The notes: a model not told the origin generated them from the sequence alone. A stretch of 64,000 nucleotides of DNA from Sinohyriopsis cumingii (GCA_028554795.2 CM068841.1:23927308-23991307); one strand, 5' to 3'. Positions 49,534 through 61,707 are shown, numbered from the stretch's first letter. Translations and numbers: made by a program.

Positions 49534-51060
49534 ACTGACGCATCGACGTCCATTACATTAAAGACAGGTCATAATCACATTTTCGCGTGTATGACCAAAG
49601 CTACTATATAGTCTCTCCACGGTAAACTGGCTTGGATTATTATTTGAATACTGCCACTGCATTGCTGTGTTACAGCTTGACAATGATTTTTTTTTTTTGC
49701 TGTTGTTTTAGCGTCGTGATAAATTCAACATCGAGATTAAAGTCACTTTATTTGTTTGTGTCACACTGTTTATAACTAAAATTTTTCTTCTACATCATTA
49801 TCTTTAACATTATCGTCAACATCTTCGGTGTTGCCAGCAGTCTCAGTAAAGTCTATAATAACCCTATTTAGCTAGCATATTCTTCTGACTCGAGACACTG
49901 CGAGATAAACTAAATTTGACCATTCGATACGATCATCAACAATCCTAATTTTAGTACCAGAAACAGTTAATCCTGCGATAAATGAATCGTTATAGCATAT
50001 CCTAGCGTCCATGTAGTTTTGTTCGTTGTTAATACATCCTCAAGAATGCTGACAGCAATTAAAACAATATAATTCAGCAAAAGATTTTGTTTCCCTGGCG
50101 ATCATGTATATCAACTTCAATATTTTGTCGTCGCGTATGTGCTAGTCGATGATACAATGGTATAGGTATATTTGAAAACTTTTCTTTATGTAACGTCAAT
50201 AATTGTTGTTGAAGTGTATCACAAACTATCTTTCTACATACAACAATCAAACCATCTGGTCTTTATAAATTTCAAAAATTGTTAATTGGAGTTTCTGAAA
50301 TTATCTCACGCACTATTTTACACTGATTTGTTTTTTGTGTTGTAGTCTGAATTATTTCGTAAACTCTCTTAATTCTTGAACAAGTATTCTATGATCATAT
50401 TTATTTCTTCAAAATAATCTACAAACTCTTTAAGCCATTCGCATGGAGACAATCCAACAAAAGCTGGCTGTTGACCATGATCGCCGCATATTAATACAGC
50501 AACATCTTTTGTCAACAACCAATCAAGAAATATTTTTAGAGTTTGCACTGTACATATTTCATCCCAGATAATAATCTTTGGAAAATATTTCTCGCCTATT
50601 CGTTCGAAAGTCCATGTGTCTCCATTACATCGAAGGAAGCTGTGATAAGTATGATAATTTACTCCTCGCTTGTTCATTTCTCTCGCGAGTCTATGTGTAG
50701 GTATTAAAACAATCATATCAACACAGTTCTTCGAAATAATTCGATCACACGTATTGTCTTTTTCTGATCCTCTTGGTCCGTTTAGATAAATAGTCTTATG
50801 TCTGGTTACATGATCATATAGCAAACGTGCAGATGATAATCCTAATATTTGATTTTTTTTTTTGGAATACATATCCTTAAGTTCTTGTTTTATTCTCCAT
50901 TCGCACCATAATGCATCAGCGTCAATATGTACTTGTTCTAGCAATCATGTATTTGTTATTGATATCAAATGAATCTGTGGCGACTCTAGCTGCAGCATCA
51001 TAAAATCTGTTTATCGTCGATTATAAATTTATCAAAACGTACGCGAATATTGAAGAACTT
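49522..51060 (-). pseudogene. Family-B polymerase motif C - SF1 helicase - HNH-like (copy C)
   Basis: On the minus strand: motif C VATDSFDIN (about 50980), then a 191-codon open frame from 50944: RIKQELKDMYSKKKNQ, IYLNGPRGSEKDNTCDR (P-loop destroyed: GSGKTTR in B is GSEKDN here), IVLIPTHRLAREMNKRGVN, YHTYHSFLRCNGDTW, IIIWDEICTVQTLKIFLDWL, VAVLICGDHGQQPAF. The tail has CNTAMQWQYSNNNPSQFTVE and FGHTRENVIMTCL, again HNH-like. The upstream polymerase part is cut by the LINE at 51062. Confidence 0.8.
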
Positions 51061-51061
51061 A

Positions 51062-52017
51062 AATGAGTTAAGCTGCAGATGAATGATGGTAAAACTGAGG
51101 CCATTCTGATCACAACACAAAGACTTTCTCATTCACATCCTTTACCTCAAACAATAAATATCAGTAACGCCAACACTAAATTCACACAATCAGTACGAAA
51201 GCTAGGTGTTACTCTGGACAGTACTCTTACTCTCACATTGCACCAACATGTCACGAACATATGCAAGGCTGCATATCTTGAGCTGAGACGCATCAGCTCA
51301 ATTTGCAAATATCTTTCAGTTGATGCCACTAAAAACTTGTGTGTTCATTAGTACTTTCAAGACTGGACTATTGTAACTCAGTTCTGTCTGGTTCATCTCA
51401 ATATCTACTCCAGAAGCTTCAAAAAGTTCAAAACATAGCTGCTCGGATCATACTTAGAGTACCACGATCAGAGCACCCCTCCCCGCTGCTCTATACCCTA
51501 CACTGGCTATCCATTCGATCCAAAATCAAACACAAAATTTGTTCTCTGTGCTACATTTCACTGTCGGACTCTAGTCCAACATACCTATCTGACCTCACCC
51601 ATGTATACAAGCCAGCAAGATACGTACGCTCCTCTTCTGACAATCGTATGCTCATTATTCCCACTATGAAAACAAAGTCATATGGACAGCGTTCTTTTGC
51701 ATACCAGGGCCCATCAACGTGGAATGAATTGTTCATTGAACTTAGACACAAAGACACAGTGATCACATTCAAGAGTGCTCTCAAAACTAACTTATTTCGA
51801 CTGCAAGAACAAACTTAAAGACATAATAATGTTTCCTATCTGAAATATTCTCAGCATGTTTTTTATTTTTTAATGTTTTTCTAATTTCATGTTTTTTGTT
51901 TTTATAATAATATTATTATGTTTATTATCTTATAGGTGTTGTCTAATGTTGTTAAGCGCTTAGAGCTTCTAAAGATTAGGCGCTATACAAAGTCCTCATT
52001 ATTATTATTATTATTAC

Positions 52018-52056
<39 letters not shown>

Positions 52057-52071
52057 TATTATTATTATTAT

Positions 52072-52124
<53 letters not shown>

Positions 52125-52125
52125 T
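51062..52125 (+). mobile_element. 5'-truncated non-LTR retrotransposon (CR1/L2-like) inside element C
   Basis: Two adjoining frames (51079-51351 and 51339-51818) encode the C-terminal part of a Jockey-superfamily reverse transcriptase: LGVTLDSTLTLTLHQHVTNI, LVLSRLDYCNSVLSGSSQYL, LQKVQNIAARIILRVPRS, LLYTLHWLSIRSKI, TKSYGQRSFAYQGPSTWNEL. The 3' UTR has GCGCTATACAAAGTCCTC followed by (ATT)n from 51998 and (AGT)n to 52125. One frameshift near 51345 only, so it is younger than the element it sits in. Same family as 21926-22840. Confidence 0.9.
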
Positions 52126-53318
52126 TATTTGGCAAGCATTATGAATGTAAATAACTCTGTCAAGGACACGCAGAGCAGTTAAAGAGTAACCTCGCATATA
52201 TTTGTACAACATTCTCTTATAAAGAAATTATATTTTTGGTTGGTTTTCTCTCTTTCGATACAACAAACCAATTCGGCGTTACAAACGACTAATGTTTTCA
52301 ATATTTCACTCCTTAAGTAAAATACGAACACTCCTATAGCAAGACAGCGTAATTTAATGTTTTATGACTTCGTCGATGATACCATCCTTGACAGCATCAT
52401 GATATAATCCTTGACAGAGTCAATGCGGATAACTGACAAATAAATGTAGAGCCTGTAATCTTATAAATATTTTATATTTACAAAAAAAAATGTATTTTGG
52501 TTGTATTTTAAAAGAAACATTATACTAATTTTCTGAATCGGTTACGTTTTTTTTTTTTTGGGGGGGGGCTTCATCTAGGTTTTGTCAACTATAATAATTA
52601 AGAAAATCAACAGTACAAAGTCACGCCCATTGCGTGAGCAACTTTGGATTTCTAGGTATTAGGGTATATAGCATAGGACCCGTTTTATGAAGGGGTAGTC
52701 CTAAATGTTCGCTTTAATGGACAAACAAACCTTCCCACCATGTCGCCTGGTGTTGGGTGCTCTTTCGCAAATCCCCGGGGTTGATTTTAGGGGTGGGTGT
52801 TCAGAAATGTTGAAAGTATATTTATAGTGCCGTCCGTAGAACTAAGTTAATTAAGTCCATTTTGTTCAGTTCATGGTTTAAAGATTGTATGTCGTACAGT
52901 CCATAGTTTACAGAATGTATATATTGCAGTCCATAGTTTTAAGATTGTATGTTGTGCAGTCCATATAACTAAATTAAATTAATGTTTTGCTGTCCATAAA
53001 CTTAAGTTAGATACATTATATGTTGTGCAGCCCATATATTTAAAATTTACTGTGTATCTAGCGTTCCATTTGAACTTGTCTGAATGTCGTTTGTCAACCT
53101 AGAATTTCACATGGGTGTTGGGCCGTCCTTAGAGCTAAGATTGAAATATGTTTGAGCTCTGAACCTGAGAGAATATCGTTTCTCACTCTATTGATTTACA
53201 TGGGGGTTGTGTTGTGTAATATTTTTTATTTTAAATACATATTTATTATAAAATGAATTACGAAAATATTAATGATATTATTTCTGAAAGTTAAACATTA
53301 AAACATGACTGTATAAAC
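52126..53318. other. Region in element C where the polymerase N-terminus is expected
   Basis: No polymerase motif can be read. It contains a G-run (about 52560) and four or five degenerate ~50-bp units with the word GCAGTCCATA (about 52850-53040). The polymerase N-terminal part has been lost or replaced, as in A. Confidence 0.5.
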
Positions 53319-53685
53319 ATGTCTGATGAAATGAATCCTGAACAAATTATTTGTGATTTTGAATCATTACGACAACGAAAATTTGTAGATAGATATACAC
53401 GACCAGCAGAATGCAGATTTATTAAGCTGTTTCAATAATCTATGTTATAATCATTGGGAACAATCAAAGATAGAGAATTTGAACAATTCGTATCACTCAG
53501 GTGCAATTGAAAAATTAGATCAGAATTATCTCATGAATACGAGACAATTGAGAAAGATTATGCCAGATGCTGAAACGATCCATGGTAAAAATGAATGCGC
53601 TGTCCGTGACTGCAGTGAAAGTAGCAATAACGTCACTGATGAAGGTGAAAGCTATGGCGACAGCAAACTTTTCACCTTTTTCTAG
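53319..53685 (+). pseudogene. Gene R (copy C)
   Basis: From ATG 53319: MSDEMNPEQIICDFESLRQR, KFVDRYTRPAECRFIKLFQ, then stops and a frame change to NSYHSGAIEKLDQNYLMNTR, QLRKIMPDAETIHGKNE. It matches the intact copy at 12067-12378. It lies beside the repeat array and is transcribed against the capsid-side genes, as in A. Confidence 0.6.
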
Positions 53686-53719
53686 TAACTGATTCTGAAA
53701 ATAAAAAACAATGACAAAG

Positions 53720-54860
53720 TCACCAGTACTTGTAAAAGTGTTTACTCCAATATAATATAAATTCTGATAATAATATTTATTCTGATTCAGATTTATTTTT
53801 ATTCTGATATATAATTATTATTTTTAGTATTATTTACAGATCAAATTCGATAATCGGTAAAGAATAAGACTTCTACTTTTATTCTGTTAATAATATTCAT
53901 TCTGATTCTGAAAATAATACTTTCTTTTTCTGATAATACTATTTATGATGTAATTTTCTGTTTGAGTAGGATTTGTAGAACGTTTAGTACCATATATCCC
54001 ATCAAGTCATAAAATCATTCCTACAAATATTACCTAAAGTACCATTTACCCATCAAATTATAAAATCTGACTGATTTTAACAATTCCGAGTACCATATGC
54101 CCAATCAAAATTGTGAATTAGTGAAGAATAAGATTATAGTATTTATTCTGATAATAATATTCATTCTGATAATGATATTTATTATGCAATATTCTGTTTT
54201 CGATGGGTTTTTTTAATTATTTTAAGTACCATTTACCCCATAACATTATAACATCTGACCGATTTTTAGGACCTAAAGTACCATATGCCGCATCAAAATC
54301 ATAAAATCTGAGTGATTTTTATTAATTTACGTACCATTTACCTGAAATCTGGACGAGAATAAGTAAAACAAATTCTGTTTTAATATATTCATTTTGTTCC
54401 TTGGCAAATTCAGTGGTGAAATTCTGATTTGTAAATTATTTTTCTTTTTCAATGAGATTTTATTTATTAATTTGAGTATTATTTACCGCATCAACTTCAT
54501 GAAACTGTTTGATAATCTGATTTAATTTGGGAAATATACCCATCTATTTGATAAATTAAAATTAATGATAAAATTATTGAACATAAGACTGTTAATGAAA
54601 TTGACTAATGATCTTAAAAATTATGAGTAATATTCCCATCCAATTGATGAAGGTGTTTGATAATCTGATTTAATTTGGGTAATATACCCATCAAATTATA
54701 AAATCTAAATAATTTAAGTTATTTTTGCTATCGTTTTACCCCATCAATTACAAAATCTGGCTGCCTTCTCTGTGTCAAGGTTGAATATCATATACCTGAA
54801 ATCTGGGCGAGATTAAGTAAAAATCAAATTATGTTATATATTTTTTCCCTGATTAGGAAT
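53720..54860 (-). repeat. Element tandem-repeat region (copy C)
   Basis: Reverse complement of the A array: units with CCCATCAAATTATAAAATCT, GACTGATTTTAACAATTCCG and GTACCATTTACCC, and AT-rich ATTCTGATAATAATATTTAT blocks. More diverged than the 52-bp core of A, and without its clean periodicity. Confidence 0.75.
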
Positions 54861-54949
54861 CATAACTGAAAATCAATCACGAGTGTGAATATCTGTGATC
54901 TTAAAATCGTTAAGATTTCACATACATATTCAAATTATAAACTGCATAT

Positions 54950-55600
54950 CTCACATCAAATCAAGTGTCTGGATTGGTCATTAAGTTTGCATGTATCCTT
55001 GATAGCAGCCAATTCAAAAATTGCAGGTAAACCGGATTAACAGGTTCTTGTACGATCAAATAGCTAGGAGGCACTTGAGGTGTAAATGTATCTAAGATAT
55101 ATCTCTGCTGAGTCTAACTAGATTTTTCAAGATCAACTTCATATCTGCCATCAATTGCATCACATACAAGAATAACTGCGATTGTTGATGTTATCTTGAC
55201 AACGCCTGGTAAAATATGACGACCACCACCATATGGAGCATTGTTATGTTTGAGAATATTTGGTGGTGGGGTTATTTTTCTCTATGACTCGACGATTTTA
55301 GGAAAATATTAATTGATGACGTTGTCGAGTGATTTCTTCAGCTCATCAGCGGCAATTGCTAGCACTATGAATTTTGCTAATTGTTCTTCTGTAATCGTAT
55401 ATGCCTTCAGGAATAATTGCTTAATTGTTGAGACATTATATACGTTATCACCATGGTAAATTATATTTTGATGACAGTTTTATTGGCTGCTAAAAATCGG
55501 ATATAACCTGATTTAAATGTTGTATTATTACGATCATCTGCTCTTTTATATCATCGCTGTAATATTGTGTGACGCTTAAAAATAAATGTTGGTATTGATT
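54950..55600 (-). pseudogene. Gene Q (copy C)
   Basis: Shares with copy A: YIRFLAANKTVIK, TIKQLFLKAYTITEEQ, ADELKKSLDNVIN, ILKHNNAPYGGGRHI, VCDAIDGRYEVDLEK, RYILDTFTPQVPPSYLIVQE. Two independent decayed copies keep the same protein sequence, which shows it was a selected gene. No known domain is recognised. Broken by stops and frameshifts. Confidence 0.55.
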
Positions 55601-55696
55601 GAGCATATATTTATATTATAACTTGATATCTCTGGAATATACATCAATTTGAGTTATTCATCATCATTAATGTCTGTATAGTAAGCAAAACTAAAT

Positions 55697-56310
55697 TTAA
55701 TTTATAGGAAACCTTGTATCATCAGACGCAATACAATTAAGTTCCGTAGTCCATTGTTCTTCTTTTCGATACTCTGGACGTTTTATAAATATTTTCTTAT
55801 CCGTGAGGGAATCATCTCGTTTTAGTTCTAGTGGTCTTTGATATTTTAGCGGGATTTCTGACTATCCTAGCACGCTTCGGTATGACGGTTGATATATATC
55901 TGCAGCATAATCGAGCGAATTTATTTCTATTGCCGCTGATAATGATGGTTCGTTATCAGTGATAGCTATTTTAAATTTGTTTCTGCGCATACATTCATGA
56001 TTGATTTGTTCAATCCGATAACCCCGACAACTTGCCAATCTTGAGTTCCATCTGGTTTATTTTTGTGTGCAAATACCAGTGAGTTATTTGCTTGTAATCC
56101 ACCGAATGATTTTGATCTAATATTTTCCCAACTATGATTTGCTCGTAATTGCGCTAGCGTTATTTCATTCGCGCGAATTGCAGTTGGAAAGTTGACGCTG
56201 AACTCAGGCTTGTTTGACCTTGCTGATATTATCGTGGTATTTGAAGGAGTTGTGTTAGCGACGATCTGATGCCTTAATTCCTGAGATGACGACATTATTG
56301 TTCTTATCAT
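55697..56310 (-). pseudogene. Gene P, candidate minor capsid (penton-like) protein (copy C)
   Basis: ATG 56310; the first 114 codons are open: MIRTIMSSSQELRHQIVANT, then PEFSVNFPTAIRANEITLAQ, HSWENIRSKSFGGLQANNSL, and PDGTQDWQVVGVIGL. After a frame change it continues IEINSLDYAADIYQPSYRS, KRDDSLTDKKIF and DDTRFPIN before the stop. The pattern of a short N-terminal arm, a VNFPTAI segment and a Trp-rich strand is one I associate with repeat-borne minor capsid proteins. By analogy with Polintons this would be the penton. The middle part in A (VGIPLGSYQIEQISDEF) is missing or altered here. Confidence 0.5.
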
Positions 56311-56332
56311 TTTCTAAATCGGACTTAGATTC

Positions 56333-56794
56333 TCATACAGTTATTGCTTCGTCATTCTTCCTAATCATTTATGTGAACTCAGCATCTGATATCATTCCAT
56401 CTTGAAGACTTGACGATATCATCGAAGATAATTTGGAATATACTAGCGTCCCTGTAAGTAACTTTATTATATATTCATTTAATTTCGTACTTGTGCACAT
56501 ACATATTTTTGCGATGAAATTAGGAATACCAGCAATTGTTATTGCAGCTGAAACAAAAATTGTTATAACTGTTGGTGATGTCATTTTTATTGTTGATAGC
56601 ACTACGCCGGTTCCAGCGATAACAGATGACTCAGAGTACACAATTATGTAGACAATAACATGTCTGCGATATTGTTTTACTTTTACTGTACAATCATCAA
56701 TTCTATTTTTCACTTTGGTTTGCTACTAATGTACTTAATTGTATCTGTAATGTTGCGCTGAAACATCACGTTCAGTGTCGACTGGGGAGATCAT
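56333..56794 (-). pseudogene. Gene W, membrane-type protein (copy C, best preserved)
   Basis: ATG 56794 (MISPVDTERDVSAQHYRYN). After stops it is open from 56713: NRIDDCTVKVKQYRRHVIVY, the hydrophobic Gly/Ile-rich segment SSVIAGTGVVLSTIKM and TVITIFVSAAITIAGIP, then STKLNEYIIKLLTG and SKLSSMISSSLQDGMISDAE. One or two membrane-length hydrophobic stretches are followed by an amphipathic helix. The family is common in virus-like repeats. A role in the virion or in membrane interaction is inferred. Confidence 0.55.
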
Positions 56795-56820
56795 TATTTA
56801 ACTGGGTGGGAATATAGTTA

Positions 56821-57700
56821 CTAATTCAAAACACCAGTAGTAAATCAAGCCGAGCATTTTTATTCCTGTTCCAATATAAATGTTTCCTCGTCATTTTGCT
56901 CCAATATCAATAACATAGATCCAGAGGATCCAGTTAGTAGATAACGCCGTAGTATTGTGGTGTATATTCTAAATGTTGTAACGCCAAGTTCTGAGAACTG
57001 TATGTACCGGTAACCTCAGCGCGACGTTTGATAGATTTATTGAGTAGTGACCATAATGCATGTCCAGACGCTACTGTATATATTACACTGTCTGTGTTAT
57101 TTTTGATGTCTGTGAGTTTAATACCAATAAATGCTGGATTTCCAAAAATGTAAATAATTCCGTTTATTCTCTTGCGATAATTCGAAAATGTATTTGCATG
57201 AGCATTATAATCAGATTTAAATGTGGTCATTTCAGTTTGAATTGAAACTAACGAGTTCATCATTGAGAGGTTCCTATTGTTGATATATTTCGTATTTCCA
57301 GCGTCATTGTATGATTCTGGTTCTCCAAGATCAGTACTTTAATTATTATACATGCTGAGAATACCAGTCTATGTATCACCGGAGTTTTTTTTACCCGACC
57401 ACGAATACTATATAATATCGTTCACATAATAATACCAGGCTTAATTTGTCCATTACTGTCAAACACAGCAATGCTATTTTAAGTTCTTCCAATAATTCTA
57501 TCAATAATATCATGCGATGAAAGATTACTTGTCTTTAATTTTCCTTGCCTATCTTGAAATACAAACACTTCATTTGGATCTAAATTTGCAAGATTTAATA
57601 ATTCTGATATTTCATCACTAATCTATCTTCTCACATTTTCCTGAGATATTCCGATAGTGGTTTGTTTTTGTACAGAAGATCTTCCATAAAGATCTACCAT
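56821..57700 (-). pseudogene. Gene V (copy C)
   Basis: ATG 57700: MVDLYGRSSVQKQTTIGISQ then ENVRR, a stop, ISDEISELLNLANLDPNE, VFVFQDRQGKLKTSNLSS. After frame changes a 109-codon open stretch from 57263 reads MMNSLVSIQTEMTTFKSDYN, AHANTFSNYRKRINGIIYIF, SVIYTVASGHALWSLLNKSI, TGTYSSQNLALQHLEYTPQY. It ends at TAG 56821-56823. The long, partly helical layout is consistent with a trimeric fibre-like or internal virion protein, but no domain is known. Confidence 0.55.
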
Positions 57701-57717
57701 TACACTTTAAGATCTGT

Positions 57718-58139
57718 TTAAAACGACAGTGGACGGTTATACCGTCTACTTGTATAATTGTGTACGACTTTACGGGATGGTATTGTTGATGATTGTATAG
57801 CGTCGAGTCCAGCAATTACTTCAGGCCACATATTGGCCGATTGGTTATTGTCTGTGTTGGTAATGTTGAATACCTGACTGCAGGAATAGTACGTATTCTG
57901 CCGACATATTTTACAAATTCTTTCATTGGTGCCAAGCAATAAGAATTGTAATAAATACTTCCACGTGGATCAATCACGTATGCAACCCAACGAGTGCCAG
58001 GGCGGGAGCTTTTATCGAGATTAATGATATTTGTTTCAACATTATTTGGTTGTTTTGATAAATGTTCATGCATAAAAACACCTCTGAAATGTTTGATATT
58101 TAATTTTTTAACAGCAGCAAGTAAATCAAAATTGGACAT
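57718..58139 (-). pseudogene. Adenovirus-like maturation protease (copy C)
   Basis: ATG 58139: MSNFDLLAAVKKLNIKHFRG then VFMHEHLSKQPNNVET, IINLDKSSRPGTRWVAYVID, GSIYYNSYCLAPMKEFVKYV, LPTQTITN and PICGLK. Order and spacing match the C5 adenain family: His segment, Asp segment, Gln segment, Cys. The catalytic His position is Arg (GTRWVAY) and the Asp position Asn (YYNSY), while the Cys segment (PICG) is present. Copy A has the reverse: His and Asp present, Cys lost. A frameshift near the C-terminus adds EVIAGLDAI-type sequence. Confidence 0.8.
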
Positions 58140-58221
58140 AGGATGAAGACGATTTGCGTTTTACAAAGTGTCCCGGGAAGTCTCAGACATTTTCCGTATC
58201 AATGATGGGTTCTTGGTAGTC

Positions 58222-58627
58222 TTAGACCTTGCCCATTCTTTTGGAAGTCTTTATTCCGTGACATGCTGTTTTCTTTAATGCCATCACAGCAGAAGTTCCA
58301 ACATCACCAACTGCAACCGATTTTGCAACAGCAGGGGATGCAGCGGCTATTAACTCTGGTTTAGCTGCAAGAAGTGAAAATATACCACCTGTTTTAATTG
58401 CGTCTTTAATGACACCCGCAGAAAGATTAAGTCTAACGACAGTCTTTGATCGTGTGGCCTCATTTAAGTGCCAGAGTTGACATACTGACAGTGATAGCAT
58501 ATTTTCACTACCTGTGATTTGTTCTTTTATTAGTCATATTTTTATTCCACAATACCTTTCTGACACTGGTTATAGTTTATTTAATCTGACTAGGAGTCAG
58601 AGTAACAATAACACGATGATATGACAT
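58222..58627 (-). pseudogene. Gene Z (copy C)
   Basis: ATG 58627 (MSYHRVIVTLTPSQIK, then stop). Open from 58500: LNEATRSKTVVRLNLSAGVI, KDAIKTGGIFSLLAAKPELI, AAASPAVAKSVAVGDVGTSA, VMALKKTACHGIKTSKRMGK. An alanine-rich amphipathic helix with a basic tail. In A the gene has the same neighbours. Likely a small virion protein by position. Confidence 0.55.
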
Positions 58628-58649
58628 TATAATATCATGAGAGATTTAA

Positions 58650-59976
58650 TTACATGATTTCTACTGGGTCATCAATAACTCTCATTCCTCCAATAATACC
58701 TTCTTGTAACATTGTTTTATCGCTGAGTATAACAGAGATTGCTTTCTAACCATCAGAAATAGGTCGAGCTACACGATTTCGGAAGTGTATATCAACGACA
58801 GATCGCCTGAAGAAATCCAGGTGTTCCAACGAAAAGTAATAGATTGGATACAGCGTTGTGAAATCCTGCTTAGATATTTCCAAACCAGAATCAACATTCT
58901 GATCGCGCCCCATGAATGTCATCAACCGATTATAAGCACGTGCAACATGATTTTGATCAAACTTCAGCAAAACTTCAGAAGGTACTTAATGTCCGTTTAT
59001 CCTCAAAACAACTCCAAATGTGTCAAATGCCGTTTAATTTCGTTCCTGCGAATCTACTCTGACAATTTCTGAAATGCAATGAATATATGTCGTGATGCTG
59101 ACACTCCCTGATGTGATGCTATATGCCAAATGAATAACGTAGCAGCATTACTTTGAATACTGTCTGTGGTCATTGTCAACTATGATAATGTTCATTTACC
59201 ACACATTGATTCATAAAAGAAAGTAACCATTGTTCTTCACCGATCGATGGAGTCATTACTTGCATCCACATCCACAGCGAAAGTTTTGTTAGCATTACTT
59301 TACAAGCATCAAGTGCATTGGGTCGACATATTGTATCATTTTCTGCCAAGTCCAATGGTGTGTTTAGGTCCAAATATAAATCTTTTTACATTTCTACAAG
59401 ATCTAAATATATGTGATAGTGGAATCACACATGAACAATTTTCTTCTCCATTTAACATAGATCTGCGTTCGGCAAATCCTAAGTTTAAATCGTCATTCAT
59501 CGATGCATTTGCGTCCCCAGCTGCATTTAGTGTCACGTTTATACTCCCGGGGTGATCAGTGGTATCCTTTACAAACATCATTGACGGACCAGCTGACCTC
59601 GAGAAATCATCGCTGTATCTTGCCAGACATAGTATCTTCGTGTCAACGTCGACGTTTTCCAGGCATGATTCAAAAGTGTTTCAGTCAATCATGTATATGA
59701 CACTGCTAAATAATGCCATAACACAATGTTAACAAAACCAGGTCGATCTAAAAGTCCGTACGCTGTATAATCTGCTTTCAAAAGTCTGCCTTCGATCTCA
59801 ATAAATGCCTTAGCGGGTAAGAAATATATGCTTGTATCCTGAACTGGTAATTCGATTATTCCACGTGTTTGATATACACGTGCGTCATAAGAATAATATT
59901 GATAATCACGCACAGATTCATGTTTGAGAACTATCGCATCCATGTCAAATACTGGATCAGATATACGTTTGAACAA
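58650..59976 (-). pseudogene. Candidate major capsid protein (copy C)
   Basis: Begins at the equivalent of A's start codon, here TTG (KLFKRISDPVFDMDAIVLKH). Blocks: ESVRDYQYYSYDARVYQTRG, FLPAKAFIEIEGRLLKADYT, DDLNLGFAERRSMLNGEE, IPLSHIFRSCRNVKRFIF, SKQDFTTLYPIYYFSLEHLD, FFRRSVVDIHFRNRVARP, and the end KTMLQEGIIGGMRVIDDPVE. About 442 codons, like copy A. The C-terminal part is better preserved here than in A. The loss of ATG and several frameshifts mark it as dead. The capsid assignment is inferred from size, position and family recall. Confidence 0.6.
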
Positions 59977-60013
59977 TTTATTAAAATTATTATCGTTAAA
60001 CACAAATACTACT

Positions 60014-60345
60014 TCATGCAATTTTATTTCCTGCAATCAGACTAGCGTTATATTTTGTTTCTGATAGTGGTACACTAGCTAACTCTGTTAGTTTTTTATT
60101 TACAGCCTGATTTATTATTTTACTGACATTCACTGGCATAGCTTCAGTCTGGATAATTTTACTGATTGCTGAGAATGCTTTGCCAGCAATATCACCCACA
60201 GCACCAATACCGTTTTCACGAACATCGTCAATATCTTTCATTCCCATTTGCTGTGCAATCAGTACTGCTACTGGGGCCATCCTTCTGAATAGACCCTGAG
60301 CAACATCAACGAGTCTATCTCCAAAGGTAACCGATGGACTTGACT
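60014..60345 (-). pseudogene. Gene Y (copy C, C-terminal part)
   Basis: Reads GDRLVDVAQGLFRRMAPVAV, LIAQQMGMKDIDDVRENGIG, AVGDIAGKAFSAISKIIQTE, NVSKIINQAVNKKLTELASV, SETKYNASLIAGNKIA and a stop. The 88 codons from 60280 are unbroken. The region upstream of 60345 no longer matches element A, so the copy is truncated here. Confidence 0.6.
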
Positions 60346-61707
60346 AGTGTTCGATGGCCTTCTATACCGAAATAACATTTCCGACATCCCCTGTTTCTGC
60401 AAAATGGGGCTATGTGATTTCCCGTGCTATCGTCTTCATCTATGTTTATAAAACCCTAAGAATCTAGTTTGGGTCACTCTTTTTATCGATGGGTTAATAC
60501 ATATTGGAATACCTAAGCTTTGTTTCCAAAACCAGTATGATAGGGATTATTCTACCTAAAAATCATTTTAAACTATGACGCGTACACATTTGATCCGACA
60601 GATAGAAACAGCAACACTAAACAGACCCATTGAAAACATATATTTGACAACACTAACTACTCTTATTTATAGTAACTCTGGTCAACATTCGCCTCTTATT
60701 GTCATAAAGGTTACAATTCTTCTATCATAGATCACAATAACAGTATTTGGTGAAATGAATATACCCTACTTCCTATTTTTGTATGCATGTCATATACCGG
60801 CACTGAGGACAATTTTTGATTGTCCATTTGACGAGACAGAACGGTGTACTTCACAGATCTTGAGCGAAATAGCTTTGCCCGAACTATAAGGGATAAGACT
60901 CGTTGTGTCACGAGAAATACATTATTTCCATATATGCATGCTTTATTTTTAAACAAATCCATAAAAGCACCAAGCATGATTTAAATATAAATTAATGTAA
61001 CCTAGCATAAAGCTCAGAGACTTTACCATTCTGACAGAAACTACAACCTTTACATAATTCACCAGTCACAGCTAAAATTGCACTTTTATTGAACACATTG
61101 GTGTCTGTATATTTAGCATGTTGGTTACGTCGCACTCACTGACAAGAGCCTGTTAATATGAAAACGCAGTAAATCGTTCTAGACTTCCACTATAGAACTG
61201 GGTAACGTTCTGAAACGTTAATCTGACCCTTACCACTAGTTTTCATCATAGTTTTCCTCTCTGGATGTAACTTGCAGATATTGATTTGATTGTAAACAAA
61301 TAATATTCATTGTAATCCAATAAACAAGCGTTCAAGTAATCAAACTAAACAGCTCAGACATTACTGTCATATATTTAGCCTTTAAGGCAAACCATTATTT
61401 AAGTTTCGTTTATGTAAAATTGTAACATTGTAATAGATGCGGATGATGATAATATGTAATTAGGACAGTTCAACAGCAATACTTTCTGCCTTAGATACAA
61501 CACGTGTTCTGAGACATCTGTCTACAGACATTTGTGAAAGTTTTCGAGTAATCACTTACTATCCAACAAGGCTTTAGTAATTTTTTCTATTTCAGTCTAC
61601 TATATTAACAGTGGAATTTATAGTGTTATAGCAACAAGGTTGACTTCTGTATGAAAGTTCGCAAGTATATAGAGGACATATTAAAAATTAGATTGTCTGT
61701 AGTTATA
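60346..61707. other. Intergenic, nothing recognised
   Basis: AT-rich. The short ORF at 60732-60977 has no motif. Confidence 0.45.

Larger units (their letters stand above)
47544..60345 (-). mobile_element. Element C: Polinton-like copy in opposite orientation, one end missing
   Basis: Runs TIR, ATPase, PLA2-like gene, integrase, polymerase-helicase-HNH, LINE insertion, R, repeat array, Q, P, W, V, protease, Z, capsid, Y. This is the exact mirror of element A. It ends near 60345, so ORF X and the second TIR are lost. About 12.8 kb including a 1.06-kb LINE. Confidence 0.85.

Noticed and set aside
51936..52212. Long open frames of Leu, Val or Ile on both strands
   Set aside because: They are translations of the (ATT)n/(AGT)n tail of the LINE.
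52850..53040. Degenerate ~50-bp units as part of the element's 52-bp array
   Set aside because: The word GCAGTCCATA does not occur in the array units; treated as an unrelated local repeat.
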